DNA of 64,000 bases from Kitasatospora humi (lineage in GTDB: Bacteria > Actinomycetota > Actinomycetes > Streptomycetales > Streptomycetaceae), in assembly GCF_020907985.1 (NCBI RefSeq), contig NZ_JAJJPA010000003.1:248001-312000 (forward strand), in the 5' to 3' direction. Below are positions 39,091 through 46,394 of this stretch, in pieces. How positions within the stretch are numbered: position 1 is the first letter of the stretch; each line of letters opens with the position of its first letter. The notes beneath the pieces were generated by a model. It saw only the letters and a program-made list of their open reading frames with translations. It did no database searches and was not told the origin of the DNA. Both the position numbers and the translations under genes were made by a program.

Positions 39091-40119
39091 ATGGCCATGA
39101 AGGCAACGAAGCACGCCGCTCCAGGAGCCTGGCGCAGGCTCCGGCCGACCGGGGGCATGCTCCTGGTGCTGCTGCTGACCGCCGGTGTGCCGGCCTGCGG
39201 GGTCCTGGCTCTCCTGGCTGTCCCCGGCGGCGGCGGAGCCGGTGCCGGGCGCCCCGCTGCGGCGTCCGCCACCTCCGCGGCGGCGCCGCGAGCGAGCGTC
39301 CCGCCCACTGCCGGGGCCCCGACGCCGGCCGCCGGCGCGAGCGCGGACGCCCCCGCCACGGTCACGGGCTCCGGTCGGCCGTCGGCCCCACCGACGCCCA
39401 CGGACACGGTCGCGGCGACACCGCCGGCAAGGCCCACGGCTTCGGCCGCCCCGACGGCCCCCGTGAACGGCACCGCGGGCACGGCCCCGGCGACGGCCGG
39501 CCTGGCGGGACGGATCAAGCCGGGTGTCACCAACCAGGGCGTCGCCACCGCCTACGCCGCGGGTGACGGCAACGGCTCCTGCCTGTACGGGCCTTCCGAC
39601 GACCTGATGATCGCGGCGATGAACCACACCGACTACGAGTCGGCCAAGGCCTGCGGCGCCTACGTGTCGGTGCGCGCCGCGAGCGGTGCCGCCATCACGG
39701 TGCGGATCGTCAACGAGTGCCCGGCGCCCTGCGCACCCGGTCAACTCGACCTCAGCCGGCAGGCCTTCGCCAAGCTCGCCGACCTGTCGGTCGGCCGGCT
39801 CCCGATCAGCTGGACGCTGCTGAGCCCCGACACCGCGGGCACCGTCTCGATCCGGTACAAGTCCGGTTCCAGCAAGTGGTGGTGCGGCATCCAGGCGCTC
39901 GGCCACCGGAACCCGCTGGCGGCGCTGGAGGTGCGCGGGCCCGGCGGCTGGCAGCAGCTGCCGCGGACCGACTACAACTACTTCCTCTCCACCGACGGCA
40001 CGGGCTGCGGCGGCGCGATCAGGATCACCGACATCTACGGCCAGCAGCTGACCGTCGACGGAATCCCCGTGCAGCCGGACGTGGCGCAACCCACCGGACT
40101 GCAGTTCGCCCGGCACTGA
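39091..40119 (+). CDS. Secreted expansin-like protein (double-psi barrel plus CBM63-like domain)
   Basis: A 342-residue exported protein. After a hydrophobic N-terminus (about 23-45) comes a Pro/Ala/Thr-rich spacer (to about 135). Then follows an RlpA/EXLX1-like double-psi beta-barrel (GVATAYAAGDGNGSCLYGPSDDLMIAAMNHTDYESAKACGAYV; VRIVNECPAPCAPGQLDLSRQAFAKLAD, with the conserved Asp), and a CBM63-like sandwich with exposed aromatics (KSGSSKWWCGIQALGHRNPLAALEV; DYNYFLSTDGTGCGG). Bacterial expansins bind and loosen cellulose without hydrolysis. The start at 39091 is weakly supported; 39097 is also possible. The ECF promoter-like motif upstream and the sigma factor gene downstream suggest linked regulation. 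Confidence 0.85.
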   Translation: MAMKATKHAAPGAWRRLRPTGGMLLVLLLTAGVPACGVLALLAVPGGGGAGAGRPAAASATSAAAPRASVPPTAGAPTPAAGASADAPATVTGSGRPSAPPTPTDTVAATPPARPTASAAPTAPVNGTAGTAPATAGLAGRIKPGVTNQGVATAYAAGDGNGSCLYGPSDDLMIAAMNHTDYESAKACGAYVSVRAASGAAITVRIVNECPAPCAPGQLDLSRQAFAKLADLSVGRLPISWTLLSPDTAGTVSIRYKSGSSKWWCGIQALGHRNPLAALEVRGPGGWQQLPRTDYNYFLSTDGTGCGGAIRITDIYGQQLTVDGIPVQPDVAQPTGLQFARH

Positions 40120-40160
40120 GCCCCTGTCAGTCGCCGGGGGCTGTTATGCTCCCACCCCTT

Positions 40161-40174
40161 TGTTAGCGCGCACA
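40161..40174. promoter_or_regulatory. LacI-type box upstream of the sigma factor gene
   Basis: TGTTAGCGCGCACA matches 12 of 14 bases of the palindrome before the GH54 gene (TGTTAGCGCTAACA). It lies 38 bases before the sigma factor start codon. The match may be chance, because the right half is degenerate. Confidence 0.35.
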
Positions 40175-40211
40175 TGGCTTTGACCTGTACTGAAGAGAGG
40201 GCGACCGAGGA

Positions 40212-40742
40212 ATGCTCCTCGATGACGCGTCCGCGGAGTTCCACGATTTCTTCGAACGCCACTACGCCGAACTGTCCCGCCTGGCCCACATGTTGACCGG
40301 CCGGAGCGACGCGGCCGACGATCTCGCCGCCGACGCGCTGGTCGCCCTGTGGCAGCGCTGGGACCGGCTCCGCGCGGCCGACCACCCAGTGGCCTACGCT
40401 CGCGGGGTGGTGGCCAACATGGCGCGGGAGCGGATCCGCAGCGCGGTCCGCGAGCGACGGCGGATCACGCTGTTCTGGTCCCGCACCCCGGAGCGGACGG
40501 ACGGGCCGGACGTGGCGGCCGTGCTGGACGTGCGCTCGGCGCTCGCCCGCCTGCCGTTCCGCAAGCGGGCCTGCGTGGTGCTGCGCCACGCCTTCGACCT
40601 GTCGGAGCAGGAGACCGCGCTGGCGCTCGGCATATCGGTCGGCACGGTGAAGAGCCAGACCTCGAAGGGAATGGCCGAGCTGGAAGGGATGCTCGGCGCA
40701 CGAGCGGTCGGCGAGCTGGTGGCAGGGAGGAGGAACCGGTGA
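40212..40742 (+). CDS. SigE-family ECF RNA polymerase sigma factor
   Basis: A 176-residue extracytoplasmic-function sigma factor. The sigma2 region (about 8-75) contains FFERHYAELSRLAHMLTGRSDAADDLAADALVALWQRW, and the sigma4 region (about 105-160) contains RLPFRKRACVVLRHAFDLSEQETALALGISVGTVKSQTSKGMAEL. GAGG lies upstream of the ATG. A membrane protein gene overlaps its stop codon (GTGA), so that product is the likely anti-sigma or sensory partner. The repeated GGCAACCTTTCCG promoter-like motif upstream of two wall-associated genes is a candidate target. Confidence 0.93.
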   Translation: MLLDDASAEFHDFFERHYAELSRLAHMLTGRSDAADDLAADALVALWQRWDRLRAADHPVAYARGVVANMARERIRSAVRERRRITLFWSRTPERTDGPDVAAVLDVRSALARLPFRKRACVVLRHAFDLSEQETALALGISVGTVKSQTSKGMAELEGMLGARAVGELVAGRRNR

Positions 40743-41560
40743 ACGAGGAGATCGCCCGGCGGCTGCGCGAGGCCGCCCGGGCCCACCAGCCCGACCGCGC
40801 CAGGATGCTGGCCCGGGTTCAGCGCGGCGTCACCGACCCTGTCGTACGCCACCGCGCGCCGTCGCGCCTCCGGTCCCTGCCCAGTGCCGCGCTCGCCGGC
40901 CTCGTCGCCGGCGGCCTCCTGGCGACGGGTGGCCTCGCGGTCGCCGGCATCGCCGTGACGTCGTCGTCCTCGGGCACCGTGAGCGTTCCGGCCACCCCGT
41001 CCTCGCCCCCGGCCCCGACGGCATCGTCCCCGGCCGCATCGCCCCCGGCCACCGGTTCGCCCGGTACGCCGTCGTCCCGGCCCACCCCCGCGGTCCCGGC
41101 CCCGGTCACCACGCCGGGCAGCCCGGCCGGCAGCCCGCAGCCGAGCGCCTCGGCCGCCGTCCAGGCGCAGAACGGGCCGCTGTGGTCGGCCGGTTCGGTG
41201 GATCCGCACAGCAACGTGTACTGGACCCAGGAGAACCTGGTGCTGCGGACCAGCCAGCCGCTCAGCTCGCTCACCGTCGAACTGCGCTTCGCGCAGACCG
41301 GCGGCGTGCAGGACACCGGCAACTGGCGGACCCTGCCGCCCGACGACTTCACGGTCACGGTGCAGCAGAGCGGTGGCACGCTGGTATACCGCTGGGTCCT
41401 CAAGGCCGGCCGCACGGTGCCGGCCGGGCAGCACGAGTTCGCCGGCCAGTTCAACCACACCAGCGGACTGCGCAGCACCGCGGGTGACGGCTACCGGGTC
41501 GACGCGCAAGGACCGGGCGGGTCGGCCTCGGTCTGGGGAGGGTTCGGTCCGGTGCGCTGA
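40739..41560 (+). CDS. Single-pass membrane protein, likely sensor/anti-sigma partner
   Basis: A 273-residue protein. Residues 1-40 are a charged cytoplasmic part (NEEIARRLREAARAHQPDRARMLARVQ), 45-75 one transmembrane helix (ALAGLVAGGLLATGGLAVAG), 80-145 a Pro/Ser/Thr-rich extracellular stalk, and 150-273 a beta-rich outer domain (SNVYWTQENLVLRTSQPLSSLTVELRF; WRTLPPDDFTVTVQQSGGTLVYRWVLKAG; GQFNHTSGLRSTAGDGYRV). No zinc-binding anti-sigma motif (H-x3-C-x2-C) is visible. The GTGA overlap with the sigma gene and GGGAGGAGG before the start indicate co-translation. The outer domain may recognise a polysaccharide; this is inferred from its fold-like pattern and the neighbouring expansin. Confidence 0.8.
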   Translation: MNEEIARRLREAARAHQPDRARMLARVQRGVTDPVVRHRAPSRLRSLPSAALAGLVAGGLLATGGLAVAGIAVTSSSSGTVSVPATPSSPPAPTASSPAASPPATGSPGTPSSRPTPAVPAPVTTPGSPAGSPQPSASAAVQAQNGPLWSAGSVDPHSNVYWTQENLVLRTSQPLSSLTVELRFAQTGGVQDTGNWRTLPPDDFTVTVQQSGGTLVYRWVLKAGRTVPAGQHEFAGQFNHTSGLRSTAGDGYRVDAQGPGGSASVWGGFGPVR

Positions 41561-41583
41561 GGCCCACGCCGGCCGCCGGAACC

Positions 41584-41619
41584 GAGCGGCGTGGGAGCCT
41601 GCGGGGCCCCACGCCGCTC
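41584..41619. terminator. Hairpin after the sigma factor operon
   Basis: GAGCGGCGTGGG and CCCACGCCGCTC pair perfectly (12 bp) around a 12-base loop, 24 bases after the stop codon. Confidence 0.75.
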
Positions 41620-41742
41620 GATTCCGCGGCGGGGTAAGACCTGCTCGGCATCAAGGAGGAGCGGGTTCGAGGCCGGGGTGGCGCTCGGGGCGACCGGAGG
41701 CCTTGATCGTTTCAACCATGGCTTCTCTCTCGCGCCGGCCAT

Positions 41743-41757
41743 ATACATTGGATGTAT
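41743..41757. promoter_or_regulatory. ATACAT-NGG-ATGTAT palindrome, copy 3
   Basis: ATACATTGGATGTAT is a perfect 6-3-6 inverted repeat, extended by flanking TAT/GCATA. It lies 159 bases upstream of the decayed GntR gene and about 650 upstream of the lactonase. The only gap in the surrounding 41561-41915 region is this control element; TTGATC at 41703 could be a -35 box. Confidence 0.72.
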
Positions 41758-41915
41758 GCATAGGTGTGAAACCTTCGAGATCCAGGGGTGCTGAGCCAAA
41801 ACGTTTGCGAAGTCGCAGTTCACCGGCCCGAGTTGGCGGAGGATCGGCATCGGCTCGTGGCCGGGATCAATTCCGGCCCTTTCCCAGACATAGGACCACC
41901 TGTTAGGTTGTCGCC

Positions 41916-42403
41916 GTGTCACTGACCGACCAGGCCATCGGGTGTATCCGCCGGCTGATCCGGGACGGGGAGCTGCTCCCCGGGGACAGGCTGCCGCCCG
42001 AACCACAGCTCGCGGCCCCGCTCGGGCTCTCCCGCGACACCATGCGCGAGGGGGCCGAAAGGCTGTTCTCCGCACGGGCGTTGAGGAACCGGCGCGATGA
42101 CGGCAGCTGTGTGACCAGCCTGGCGCCCGGCCCCTGGGCGCGCTGCCGGAGCACATCTGCGGGCGCACCCTGCGGGCCCGGATCCGGCGTGGGCCGGCCG
42201 ACGTCGCCGCGGCGGACCGGCCCGTCGCCGAGCACGAGGCGATCCACCAGGCCCTGCTCGCCCGGGACGCTGAACTCGCCGGGATCACCGCGCTGCTGCA
42301 CGCCGGCGCCACCGAGCGCTCGCTGCGCGAGCCCCTGGCCCCTGGCCGATGGCGAGCGGATACCCGCCGGCCCGCCCGGGTCCGACTGTCGACCGAGGAG
42401 TGA
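41916..42403 (+). pseudogene. Decayed FadR-type GntR regulator
   Basis: The first 65 codons encode a GntR helix-turn-helix (DQAIGCIRRLIRDGELLPGDRLPPEPQLAAPLGLSRDTMREGAERL, then DDGSCVTSL) similar to the intact regulator at 18761. The ligand domain is largely deleted. Its C-terminal end (PVAEHEAIHQALLARDAELAGITALLHAG) is present in another frame at about 42220-42320, while the original frame reads on as meaningless sequence to 42413. The gene sits in the position expected for a local regulator of the lactonase/lar operon, so control has probably passed to a paralogue. Confidence 0.75.
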
Positions 42404-42409
42404 CCGCGC

Positions 42410-43276
42410 ATGAGGATCGACGCCCACCAGCACGTCTGGGACTTGTCCAGGCGCCGGCAACCATGGCTGGACGCACCGGAGTTGGCCGAGATCCGGCGCG
42501 ACTTCGGGTTGGCTGACCTGGCTCCCCTGGCGAAGGCCGCGGGCATCGCACGCACCGTGCTGGTGCAGGTGCTGCCCCACCTCGCGGAAACCAGGGAGTT
42601 CCTCGCGCTGGCCGCCGCCGAACCGCTGGTCGCGGGTGTCGTCGGCTGGGCGGACCTCACCGACCCCGGGATCGCCGACACCCTCGCCGAACTGCGGCAG
42701 GGGCCGGGTGGCGACCTGCTGGTCGGCGTGCGGCACCTGGTGCAGGGCGAGGCCGACCCGGCCTGGCTCTCCCGCCCCCGCGTCCGGAGCGGGCTGCGCG
42801 CGGTGGGCGAGGCCGGGCTCTGCTACGACCTGCTCATCCTGCCGCACCAACTCCGGGCCGCGATCGACACGGTGCGCGCCCTGCCGGACCAGCCCTTCGT
42901 CCTCGACCACCTCGCCAAGCCGCCGATCGCCCGTGGCGAGCTCGCGCCCTGGGCCGGTCCGTTGCGCGAGCTGGCACGCGAGCCCAACGTCTCCTGCAAG
43001 CTCTCCGGTCTGGTGACGGAGGCCGACCGGGACCACTGGACCGTCGCCGACCTGCGGCCCTACGCCGAGGTCGCGCTGGACGCCTTCGGTCCGGAACGCG
43101 TCATGTTCGGCTCCGACTGGCCGGTCTGTCTGCTCGCCGCCTCGTACGACCAAGTGGTCGGCGTCGCAGAGGTTCTGGCGGGCGGTCTCGATCCGCACGA
43201 GCGCGCGCACGTCTTCGGTGGCACGGCGGCCAGGGTGTACCAGCTGGCGGAGTCGTCCGAGGAAGGGCCGGCGTGA
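42410..43276 (+). CDS. Amidohydrolase-family sugar lactonase (L-fuconolactonase-like)
   Basis: A 288-residue metal-dependent hydrolase of the COG3618 group, which includes L-fuconolactonase and related sugar lactonases. It opens with the metal motif RIDAHQHVWDLSRRRQPWL; other family marks are FVLDHLAKPPI, VSCKLSGLVTEADRDHW and ERVMFGSDWPVCLLAASY. It would hydrolyse L-fucono- or L-galactonolactone, the one step not encoded in the fucose operon at 34.6-39 kb. First gene of an operon that continues with larA (GTGA overlap). The ATACAT palindrome upstream matches that of the fucose operon, supporting joint function. Confidence 0.9.
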   Translation: MRIDAHQHVWDLSRRRQPWLDAPELAEIRRDFGLADLAPLAKAAGIARTVLVQVLPHLAETREFLALAAAEPLVAGVVGWADLTDPGIADTLAELRQGPGGDLLVGVRHLVQGEADPAWLSRPRVRSGLRAVGEAGLCYDLLILPHQLRAAIDTVRALPDQPFVLDHLAKPPIARGELAPWAGPLRELAREPNVSCKLSGLVTEADRDHWTVADLRPYAEVALDAFGPERVMFGSDWPVCLLAASYDQVVGVAEVLAGGLDPHERAHVFGGTAARVYQLAESSEEGPA

Positions 43277-44562
43277 AGGTCCGACTCGCCTACGGCACCA
43301 CCGGCCTCGACCTCGAGGTCGACCCGGCAGTCACCACGGTGGTGGAACCGCTGCACCACCCCGGCGCCGCCGACGAGACCGCGGTGCTCCGCGCGGCGCT
43401 GCGCCGCCCGGTGGCCGGCCCGCCGCTGCGCCAACGGGTCCGGCCGGGGCAGACCGTGGCCATCTCTGCCTGCGACGGCACCCGCCCGCAGCCGCGCCAC
43501 CTGATGATCCCGGCCGTCCTCGCCGAACTCGACGGCATCGTCCGGCCCGAGGACGTGGTGATCCTGGTCGCCACCGGCACCCACCGGGGCAACGGCCCGG
43601 ACGAACTGCGGCGGATGTTCGGCGACGAGGTGGTCGACCGGATCCGGATCGTCAACCACGACGCCCGCGACGACGCGCAGCTGCGCTGGATGGGCCGCTG
43701 GGGCGACGACGTGCCGGTCTGGCTCAACCGCGCATGGGTCGGTGCCGACGTCCGCATCACCACCGGTTTCGTCGAGCCGCACTTCTTCGCCGGCTTCTCC
43801 GGCGGCCCCAAGCTGGTCGCGCCCGGCCTGGCCGGGCTGGAGACCGTGCTCGTGCTGCACGACGCGAAGCGCATCGGCGACCCGCGGGCGACCTGGGGCG
43901 TCACCCATGGCAACCCCGTGCACGACGACGTGCGAGCCATCGCCGAGGGCACCGGCGTCGACTTCGCCCTCGACGTCGTGCTCAACCGGGGCCAGCGCAT
44001 CGTCGAGGCCTTCGGCGGGGACCTGCTGCCCATGCACGCCGCCGCCACCGCCGCCGCCCGACGGCTGGCCATGCGCCCGGTGGACCGGCGCTACGACGTG
44101 GTCGTCACCACCAATGCGGGCCACCCGCTGGACCAGAACCTCTACCAGTCCGTCAAGGGCATGTCGGCCGCCCACACGGTGGTGCGGCCCGGCGGCCTGA
44201 TCGTCTGCGCTGCCGAGTGCCGCGACGGCTTCCCGGACCACGGCTCGTACCGCGAGGTGCTCGCCTCGGCAGCCTCCCCACAGGCCCTGCTCGCCGACAT
44301 CGCGGCCAGGCAGCGGACCGTGCCCGACCAGTGGCAGGTGCAGGTCCAGGCACGCATCCAGTCCTCCTGCCGGGTGGTGATGCACACCTCCCACCTCGGC
44401 GACGCCGAACTGGCGACCGCGCACCTGGAGCAGACCACCGACATCTCGGCGACCGTCGCCGAGGCGCTCGCCGCCGCCGGTCCGGATGCCCGCCTGTGCG
44501 TCCTCCCGGAGGGGCCGATGACCATTCCCTACCTGCGCCACGGCCAGGAGACAACCACATGA
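43273..44562 (+). CDS. larA: LarA-type nickel-pincer hydroxyacid racemase/epimerase
   Basis: A 429-residue homologue of lactate racemase LarA, which inverts 2-hydroxyacids by hydride transfer to a covalently bound nickel-pincer nucleotide. All known active-site positions appear conserved: Asp and Arg in SACDGTRPQP, His in VATGTHRGNG, His and the cofactor-linking Lys in EPHFFAGFSGGPKLV, His in VTHGNPVHDD, and the later Lys in NLYQSVKGMSAAH. The superfamily includes enzymes for lactate, malate, phenyllactate and sugar acids, so the substrate is open. Here the lactonase upstream and glycerate kinase downstream favour lactate or glycerate. GTG start overlaps the lactonase stop; ATGA overlap with the kinase. 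Confidence 0.93.
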   Translation: MKVRLAYGTTGLDLEVDPAVTTVVEPLHHPGAADETAVLRAALRRPVAGPPLRQRVRPGQTVAISACDGTRPQPRHLMIPAVLAELDGIVRPEDVVILVATGTHRGNGPDELRRMFGDEVVDRIRIVNHDARDDAQLRWMGRWGDDVPVWLNRAWVGADVRITTGFVEPHFFAGFSGGPKLVAPGLAGLETVLVLHDAKRIGDPRATWGVTHGNPVHDDVRAIAEGTGVDFALDVVLNRGQRIVEAFGGDLLPMHAAATAAARRLAMRPVDRRYDVVVTTNAGHPLDQNLYQSVKGMSAAHTVVRPGGLIVCAAECRDGFPDHGSYREVLASAASPQALLADIAARQRTVPDQWQVQVQARIQSSCRVVMHTSHLGDAELATAHLEQTTDISATVAEALAAAGPDARLCVLPEGPMTIPYLRHGQETTT

Positions 44563-45680
44563 CGCGGCGTCAGATCCTGGTCTGCCTCGACAAGTTCCGC
44601 GGCTCGGCAACAGCCGTGCAGGCCTGCCGCTGGCTCGCCGAGGGCATCCGGCAGGCGGTGCCCGCACTGCCGGTCCGCGAGGCGCCGGTCGCCGACGGCG
44701 GCGAGGGCACGGTGGCGGCGTTCCGCGCGGCCGGCTACCGCACCGTGCCGGTCCGGGTCAGCGGCCCCACGGGCGAGCCGGTCGCCGCCGAACTGGCCGT
44801 GCTCGGCAACCGGGCGGTCGTCGAGCTGGCCCAGGCCAGCGGGCTGCACCTACTGCCGGGCGGCCGGACCGAACCGCTCACCGCCTCCACCCACGGCACG
44901 GGCGAACTGCTGCGCGCCGCACTGGACCTGGGCTGCCGGGAGATCGTCCTGGCGGTCGGCGGCAGCGCGACCACCGACGGCGGGGCGGGACTGCTGCGTG
45001 CCCTCGGTGCTCGCCTCCTGGACGCTCGGGGCGGCGAACTCCCGCCCGGCGGTGCCGCCCTGGCCGACCTGAACGCCATCGACCTGACCGGCCTCGACCC
45101 CCGGCTGCGGGACACCCGCCTGGTGCTCGCCTCCGACGTCGACAACCCGCTGCTCGGACCCGACGGCGCGGCCGTCGTCTTCGGGCCGCAGAAGGGCGCC
45201 GACGCGGACCAGGTCGCGCTGTTGGAGCACGCGCTGACCCGGTTCGCCCGGGTCCTGGCACGGCGGTCGGGCACCGACCTGTCCGACCGGCCCGGGGCCG
45301 GCGCCGCGGGCGGGGCAGGCCTCGCGGCCCTGGTCCTGGGCGCCCGCCGGGAAGCGGGGGCGCAGGTGCTGCTGACCGAGCTCGGCCTGGACACCGCGCT
45401 GGCCGAGGCCGGCCTGGTCGTGGTGGGCGAGGGCTGCCTGGACGCCCAGAGCCTGCGCGGCAAGGCACCGATCGGCATCGCGGACCGGGCTCACCGCGTC
45501 GGCGTCCCGGTCGCTGCCGTGGCCGGCCGCCTGGAAGTCCGGCTCGCCGAACTGGCCGCGCACGGCATCGAGTCCGCGCACTCGCTCGCCGAACGTGCCG
45601 GGAGCGACCGGATCGCGATGGCCGAGACCCGCCGCCTGCTCCACGAGACCGGCGCCGAGCTGGCCCGCCGGTTCGGCTGA
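44559..45680 (+). CDS. glxK: Glycerate kinase (GlxK/GarK type)
   Basis: A 373-residue class II-type glycerate kinase that phosphorylates D-glycerate, usually to 2-phosphoglycerate. Family marks are LVCLDKFRGSATAVQACRWLAEGI, PVADGGEGTVAAF, VVELAQASGLHLLPGG, STHGTGELLRAALDLG, AVGGSATTDGGAGLLRALGA and FGPQKGADADQVALLE. It overlaps larA by ATGA and is followed 27 bases later by larB, so it is embedded inside the lar operon. That position suggests that the racemase supplies D-glycerate from L-glycerate; a purely lactate-based role would leave the kinase unexplained. Confidence 0.93.
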   Translation: MTRRQILVCLDKFRGSATAVQACRWLAEGIRQAVPALPVREAPVADGGEGTVAAFRAAGYRTVPVRVSGPTGEPVAAELAVLGNRAVVELAQASGLHLLPGGRTEPLTASTHGTGELLRAALDLGCREIVLAVGGSATTDGGAGLLRALGARLLDARGGELPPGGAALADLNAIDLTGLDPRLRDTRLVLASDVDNPLLGPDGAAVVFGPQKGADADQVALLEHALTRFARVLARRSGTDLSDRPGAGAAGGAGLAALVLGARREAGAQVLLTELGLDTALAEAGLVVVGEGCLDAQSLRGKAPIGIADRAHRVGVPVAAVAGRLEVRLAELAAHGIESAHSLAERAGSDRIAMAETRRLLHETGAELARRFG

Positions 45681-45707
45681 CCACAGCACCAGCAAGGAAC
45701 GGATCCC

Positions 45708-46394
45708 ATGCCCCACACCCACACCCACGTCCACGATCTCGACTTCGCCCAGCTGGACATCGGCCGCGAGCGGCGCCAGGGGCTGCCCGAGGTCGTCTAC
45801 GGCCCTGGCAAGACCCCTGGCCAGATCCGCGTGATCGCGGGAGAGCTGCTGCGCCACAACTCCGGTCCGGTGCTGGTCACCCGGGTCGACGCCGGGACGG
45901 CCACCGAGGTCCTCGACCAGCTGCCGGGAGGTTCGTACGACTCCTCGGCCGGACTGCTGGTCTGGCGCCCGGCCGCGACGCACGGCTTCACCCTGACCGT
46001 CGTTTCGGCCGGCACCTCCGACCTGCCGGTGGCCGCCGAGGCCGCCGCCGTGGCCGCGGCCGTGGGCCTGGCCGTCACCACCGTGCAGGACGTGGGCGTC
46101 GCGGGCCTGCAACGGGTGCTGCGGGTCGAGGAACGGCTGCGGGAGAGCGACGCGGTCGTCGTGGTCGCCGGCATGGAGGGCGCCCTGGCCAGCGTGGTCG
46201 GCGGCCTGGTCGGCTGCCCGGTGATCGCCGTCCCGGTCTCGACGGGCTACGGAGCGTCGTTCGCCGGGGTGACCGCCCTGCTGGCCATGCACGCCTCCTG
46301 CGCCGCCGGCATCACCGTCGTCAACATCGACTCCGGATTCGGCGCCGCGATGGCCGCGCACCGGCTCGCCTGGGCGGGGAGGCGGCGCGCGTGA
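45708..46394 (+). CDS. larB: LarB, carboxylase/hydrolase of nickel-pincer cofactor synthesis
   Basis: A 228-residue LarB, which carboxylates the pyridine ring of nicotinic acid adenine dinucleotide at C5 and releases AMP, the first step to the NPN cofactor. The C-terminal part is related to PurE: VVSAGTSDLPVAAEAAAVAAAVG, VVVVAGMEGALASVVGGLVGCPVIAVPVSTGYG and VVNIDSGFGAAMAAHRLA. The N-terminus MPHTHTHVHD is His-rich, unusual for LarB, and might bind nickel. Start ATG 45708, AAGGAA upstream; GTGA overlap with larC. Confidence 0.93.
   Translation: MPHTHTHVHDLDFAQLDIGRERRQGLPEVVYGPGKTPGQIRVIAGELLRHNSGPVLVTRVDAGTATEVLDQLPGGSYDSSAGLLVWRPAATHGFTLTVVSAGTSDLPVAAEAAAVAAAVGLAVTTVQDVGVAGLQRVLRVEERLRESDAVVVVAGMEGALASVVGGLVGCPVIAVPVSTGYGASFAGVTALLAMHASCAAGITVVNIDSGFGAAMAAHRLAWAGRRRA

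Noticed and set aside
41591..41794. A 67-codon frame overlapping the hairpin and palindrome before the GntR remnant
   Set aside because: Covers regulatory DNA, lacks a ribosome binding site and has no coding-like third-position bias.
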